Origin: Pseudomonadota bacterium
GTDB lineage: Bacteria; Bdellovibrionota_B; Oligoflexia; Oligoflexales; CAIYRB01
Length of the DNA: 64,000 bases
NCBI GenBank assembly: GCA_026390435.1
Contig: JAPLFY010000120.1
Span: 22,687-86,686 of the forward strand
Direction of reading: 5' to 3'
The notes below the pieces were generated by a model. That model was given only the letters and a program-made list of their open reading frames with translations. It was not told the origin of the DNA and searched no databases. Of this stretch, positions 61,384 through 64,000 are shown piece after piece (the stretch's first letter is position 1; each line of letters starts with the position of its first letter). A program made the translations under genes and the position numbers.

Positions 61384-62382
61384 TCAGACGTAGGTCTCGT
61401 CTTTACTCATGATCTCGATTTTGCCTGATGCTACCAGCGCCTGAGCCATTTCAGCAATTTGCTGCTGGGAAGCCTGCACATCTTGCAGGCGGGTCTTGGG
61501 CATCGCGGCAACATCATCCTTCAAAAGCTTTGCCGCTCGCTCTGACAGATTTTTATAAATATGGGCAGTGACTGACTCATCCGCAGCCTTGAGCGCGAGA
61601 CGCAGTGCGGCCGCCGGTACCTGAGCCAGAAGGGTCTGCATACCGCGGTCGCCGATTCGCACCAGATCCGCAAAAGTAAACAACCGCCGACGCACCTGCT
61701 CAGCCAATTCAGGATCCCTCTGTTGCAGGCTTAGCAAAAGGCGCTCGCCCTGAGCCTGACCCAGTGAGTTGATCAGCTGCACCAACTTATCTAACCCGCC
61801 CAAATTTTGACTTTGCCGCATGACGCCGCTCCCCTGGTCCTGCTTCAGGGTTGTGACGATGAGCTCTAAACTCTCCGCATCGACCGAGCCAAGACGGGCA
61901 AGTCGCTGAAGAATATCCACCTGTAGCGGCGGTGGGAGTAGCTGCACGGTTTTACTGGCCAGGGCTGGCGCACAGTGCGCGACGATTAAAGTGACCGTCT
62001 GCGGTACTTCCTTCTGTAGTAAAGCAGCGAGAGCTTCTGGCTCCTTGGTAGCAAGAAGCTGACTAAGCTCACTCGACAGGGCATCAGCATCGCTTCCTAA
62101 ACGTTCCGCCTCTTGGTTATGCCCAGCCAAGCGCAGTAAGCGCTGCGCGGCATCAGTATCGCCGTTGATCCCTTGCGTTGGGTTCAACAAAGAATCTTGA
62201 AATTCGCTGGCGACCTCGCTCGCGACCTTAGCGTCAACGCGGCCAAGACGACTCATGGCGGCAGCGATCCGAGTGACTTCAAGCGGTCGCATCTGACCGA
62301 CAATTTCACTGGCGAGTTCTTCGCCGAGTGTCAGCAGCACTACCGCTGCTTTTTCCGCACTGGTCAGCTTTGGAGCGCCCAT
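61384..62382 (-). CDS. fliG: Flagellar motor switch protein FliG
   Basis: The protein has 332 residues, the normal length. N-terminal block KLTSAEKAAVVLLTLGEELAS, middle armadillo region, and the C-terminal torque-generating region with LFTFADLVRIGDRGMQTLL, matching the conserved FTFEDLV.LDDRG.Q pattern, though with Gly for the first Asp in that block. No other flagellar gene is in the window, so it may be an orphan or second FliG. It is read away from the hydrolase gene. Confidence 0.92.
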   Translation of the reverse strand: MGAPKLTSAEKAAVVLLTLGEELASEIVGQMRPLEVTRIAAAMSRLGRVDAKVASEVASEFQDSLLNPTQGINGDTDAAQRLLRLAGHNQEAERLGSDADALSSELSQLLATKEPEALAALLQKEVPQTVTLIVAHCAPALASKTVQLLPPPLQVDILQRLARLGSVDAESLELIVTTLKQDQGSGVMRQSQNLGGLDKLVQLINSLGQAQGERLLLSLQQRDPELAEQVRRRLFTFADLVRIGDRGMQTLLAQVPAAALRLALKAADESVTAHIYKNLSERAAKLLKDDVAAMPKTRLQDVQASQQQIAEMAQALVASGKIEIMSKDETYV

Positions 62383-62726
62383 AGCTTACCCTCCTGAGGG
62401 GGGATCGGCAAAATCAGGATAAAGCTTTAATTTTCCGGCGTGACAGCTGGAGTGTAGGCAGCCGTTATGAATGGCACTTAGCCATGCTTACGCTCAAGCG
62501 GCACTTCGGGGAGAAAGTCGCTTCGCAATTAAGGGGCAACAGAATCGCTTCGTATTTTCATCGCCGGACCATGTTATGTCGCGCGCGAGCAGGGTGGGAT
62601 GCTTTACAGACTACCGGAATTACTACCAAATAATATCGGCATCTGTAATCCCTCAAGTTCCATCGCAAAAATGCCGATATGGAACTTTGTGCGAAACTGG
62701 TCACTCTTATTTGAGGAACTAATTAA
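62383..62726. other. Intergenic region of 344 bp with a structured element
   Basis: It separates fliG from the PETase-like lipoprotein gene. No credible open frame was seen. Its most striking content is the interlocked inverted repeats at 62633-62687. Confidence 0.5.
62633..62687 (+). promoter_or_regulatory. Two interlocked perfect inverted repeats (pseudoknot-capable)
   Basis: ATATCGGCAT (62633-62642) pairs with ATGCCGATAT (62671-62680), and AAGTTCCAT (62655-62663) pairs with ATGGAACTT (62679-62687). The order is 1-2-1'-2', and the right arms share two bases. The element ends 39 bp before the TTG start at 62727. It may be an RNA switch or pseudoknot in the leader, or two overlapping protein sites. 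Confidence 0.6.
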
Positions 62727-63752
62727 TTGAACACCAAGGTTACCTGGCTAATCTTGCTCACGGGCCTTTATTCCTGTGGTCAAACGACTTCCGTCAACCA
62801 GAAGCCTGTTAAACCTGGGGCCGGAGTATCCTCAAACAGCAAGAAAATTGAAAGTGGCGATGCGGAAGCTGCCGACCTATATGACCAGAGGAGTCGAAAA
62901 AAGGGACTGGTCCCCGCAGTCGCTGGCAATGTTACAACACCAGACCTGACTGCTTCCGTTCCAACGCAGCCTCCACTCAACCTAGTCTCTAACCCAGAGC
63001 AAATGGGTCCAATGGCGGTTAAGTCCTACACCGATGGACTAAGTGACTCGTCTTATAGCTCCTCAATTATTTTTTATCCTGATGATGACGCTACTGCAAA
63101 ACTTCCGGCGACAACGCTAAGTGGTGGCTACAGTAATACCAAGGAACAGATGACGTGGCTGGCGCAGCATCTGGCAAGTCACGGCTTTATCGTTAGTGTA
63201 TTTACCCCAACTAACACAAATTCGACTGACCCACGGATTTGGGCGACCGGTCATATTGGTTCTCTTAATAAGCTAAAAACTGAAAACTTGCGCAAGGGCA
63301 GTCCGATTCAAGATCGAGTCGATGACACACGGCTCGGAGTGATGGGCTTTTCCATGGGCGGCGCCGGCACCATAGTGGCCGCGAATTCACTGGGCTCAGT
63401 ATTGCGGGCTATTGTGCCAATTTGTGCCTATCGACCTACGGCTATGACGGTAGATGTTGCTACTTTGTTCGTAACAGGCACTGCTGATACAGTGGCATCT
63501 CCGGTCGCAATTCAACAATCCTTTGCGCAATCGCAGGTCAGAGCGCCGCTAGGGCTAGTCAGTTTCGATGGATTAGGACATCAAAATATTACAAACCCAA
63601 GCTCCTACCGTCGTCAACTATCGCGTTATCTCACAGCATGGTACCAAGTGTATCTCGCTGGCAACCAGATCTACGCAACTTACATCGACGGTGAAAAACT
63701 AAAGGAAGATCGCGCCAGAGGCGGCATTGCTGATTTTCAATTGAGAAAGTAA
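62727..63752 (+). CDS. Lipid-anchored alpha/beta-hydrolase resembling the PETase/cutinase family
   Basis: The protein has 341 residues. Lipobox LYSC puts the lipid on Cys17; a linker runs to about 90. The enzyme has GPMAVKSYTDG, IIFYPDD, SGGYS (oxyanion Tyr135), LASHGFIV, RLGVMGFSMGGAG (Ser209), GTADTVAS (Asp254) and DGLGHQN (His285), the order of polyesterase/cutinase-type hydrolases such as PETase. GFSMGG has Phe where PETase has Trp, and the extra disulfide next to the PETase active site is absent. TTG at 62727 has GAGGA nine bases upstream. PET activity is not shown; a natural polyester or lipid is more likely. Confidence 0.8.
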   Translation: MNTKVTWLILLTGLYSCGQTTSVNQKPVKPGAGVSSNSKKIESGDAEAADLYDQRSRKKGLVPAVAGNVTTPDLTASVPTQPPLNLVSNPEQMGPMAVKSYTDGLSDSSYSSSIIFYPDDDATAKLPATTLSGGYSNTKEQMTWLAQHLASHGFIVSVFTPTNTNSTDPRIWATGHIGSLNKLKTENLRKGSPIQDRVDDTRLGVMGFSMGGAGTIVAANSLGSVLRAIVPICAYRPTAMTVDVATLFVTGTADTVASPVAIQQSFAQSQVRAPLGLVSFDGLGHQNITNPSSYRRQLSRYLTAWYQVYLAGNQIYATYIDGEKLKEDRARGGIADFQLRK

Positions 63753-64000
63753 CTCTCGTCGATTCGATTAGGCGTAATTCCTCTAAATCTTTTAGATGTC
63801 TGTGCGAGAGCCGCAAAACCGATTGGGCCTCAAATTGATATAGTTTTAAAAAGTAGGAATCTTCTGCAAATAAGTTTAAGTCCTCGACCTCACCCTAGGC
63901 ACCACACTCACCATGCCAACCTCCGCTGCCGCGCGGCAGCGTATTAGACACAATCACTCTCGTCAGGTCTTTTGCGGACATCTGCAAGTTACTGTTCATT
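63753..64000. other. Right-end stretch with no gene seen
   Basis: I found no convincing open frame, RNA gene or repeat in the last 248 bases; a gene could begin beyond the edge. Confidence 0.5.

Noticed and set aside
1..64000. CRISPR arrays, prophage or insertion sequences
   Set aside because: No regularly spaced repeats, integrase, transposase or terminal inverted repeats were seen; the few repeats found are described above.

Overview
The window reads as a stretch of chromosome from a free-living, diderm, probably motile bacterium of the Bdellovibrionota/Oligoflexia-Myxococcota type. This is inference, not proof. The grounds are moderate GC (about half by eye), an unusually high density of Sec/lipobox lipoproteins (at least eleven), tandem ArsA-like ATPases next to an ABC1/UbiB kinase, a small Omp85 protein, ExbB/ExbD, a FliG, a plant-type glutamate-cysteine ligase, and a large (about 115 kDa class) NAD-glutamate dehydrogenase. 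No phage, integrase, transposase or CRISPR array was seen. One tRNA (Gly, GCC) is present.

Layout. 1-2.5 kb: UvrA (runs off the left edge) and a SPOR-domain membrane protein. 2.5-6.8 kb: a beta-carbonic anhydrase/bestrophin pair, a lipoprotein, and an NhaR-like LysR regulator. A 44-bp element is present both upstream of the carbonic anhydrase and upstream of the regulator. 6.8-15 kb: a multi-membrane-span glycosyltransferase-like protein, LepA, an APS-kinase-like protein, a secreted esterase, a cupredoxin-like lipoprotein and adenine deaminase. 14.8-17.7 kb: two paralogous lipoproteins with one CxxCH haem motif; a third, more distant paralogue lies at 25.4-26.7 kb. 18.2-23.9 kb: a co-directional run of ABC1 kinase, two ArsA-like ATPases, an alpha/beta hydrolase and a SpoIIE-type phosphatase, ending against a TPR-like protein. 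26.7-34.2 kb: further lipoproteins, a DUF4143-type ATPase, and an operon of three lipoproteins plus an outer-membrane barrel.

34.5-39.3 kb is a complete homoserine/threonine operon (fused aspartokinase-homoserine dehydrogenase, homoserine kinase, threonine synthase). It is followed by a small Omp85 protein, an acyl-CoA dehydrogenase, a HEPN/MNT pair, a lipoprotein that looks like plant-type L-gulonolactone oxidase, and a second DUF4143 ATPase. 47.9-54.5 kb holds gdh and gshA, then exbB-exbD. 54.5-64 kb holds tRNA-Gly, a HAD hydrolase, a third P-loop ATPase, a HIT protein, MsrP-MsrQ (periplasmic methionine sulfoxide repair), an ABC exporter-like set with a DUF3299 protein, FliG, and a lipid-anchored alpha/beta hydrolase that resembles the PETase/cutinase family, with two interlocked inverted repeats upstream of it.

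Most promising leads: the duplicated LysR-type operator flanking a lipoprotein gene between carbonic anhydrase-bestrophin and its probable regulator; the ABC1 kinase-ArsA-ArsA operon in which each ArsA lacks a different key motif; the three-lipoprotein plus barrel operon; the CxxCH lipoprotein family; the plant-like oxidase with its C-terminal Cys module; and the PETase-like lipoprotein with its structured upstream region. All functions are read from sequence motifs and family memory only; no database search was run.
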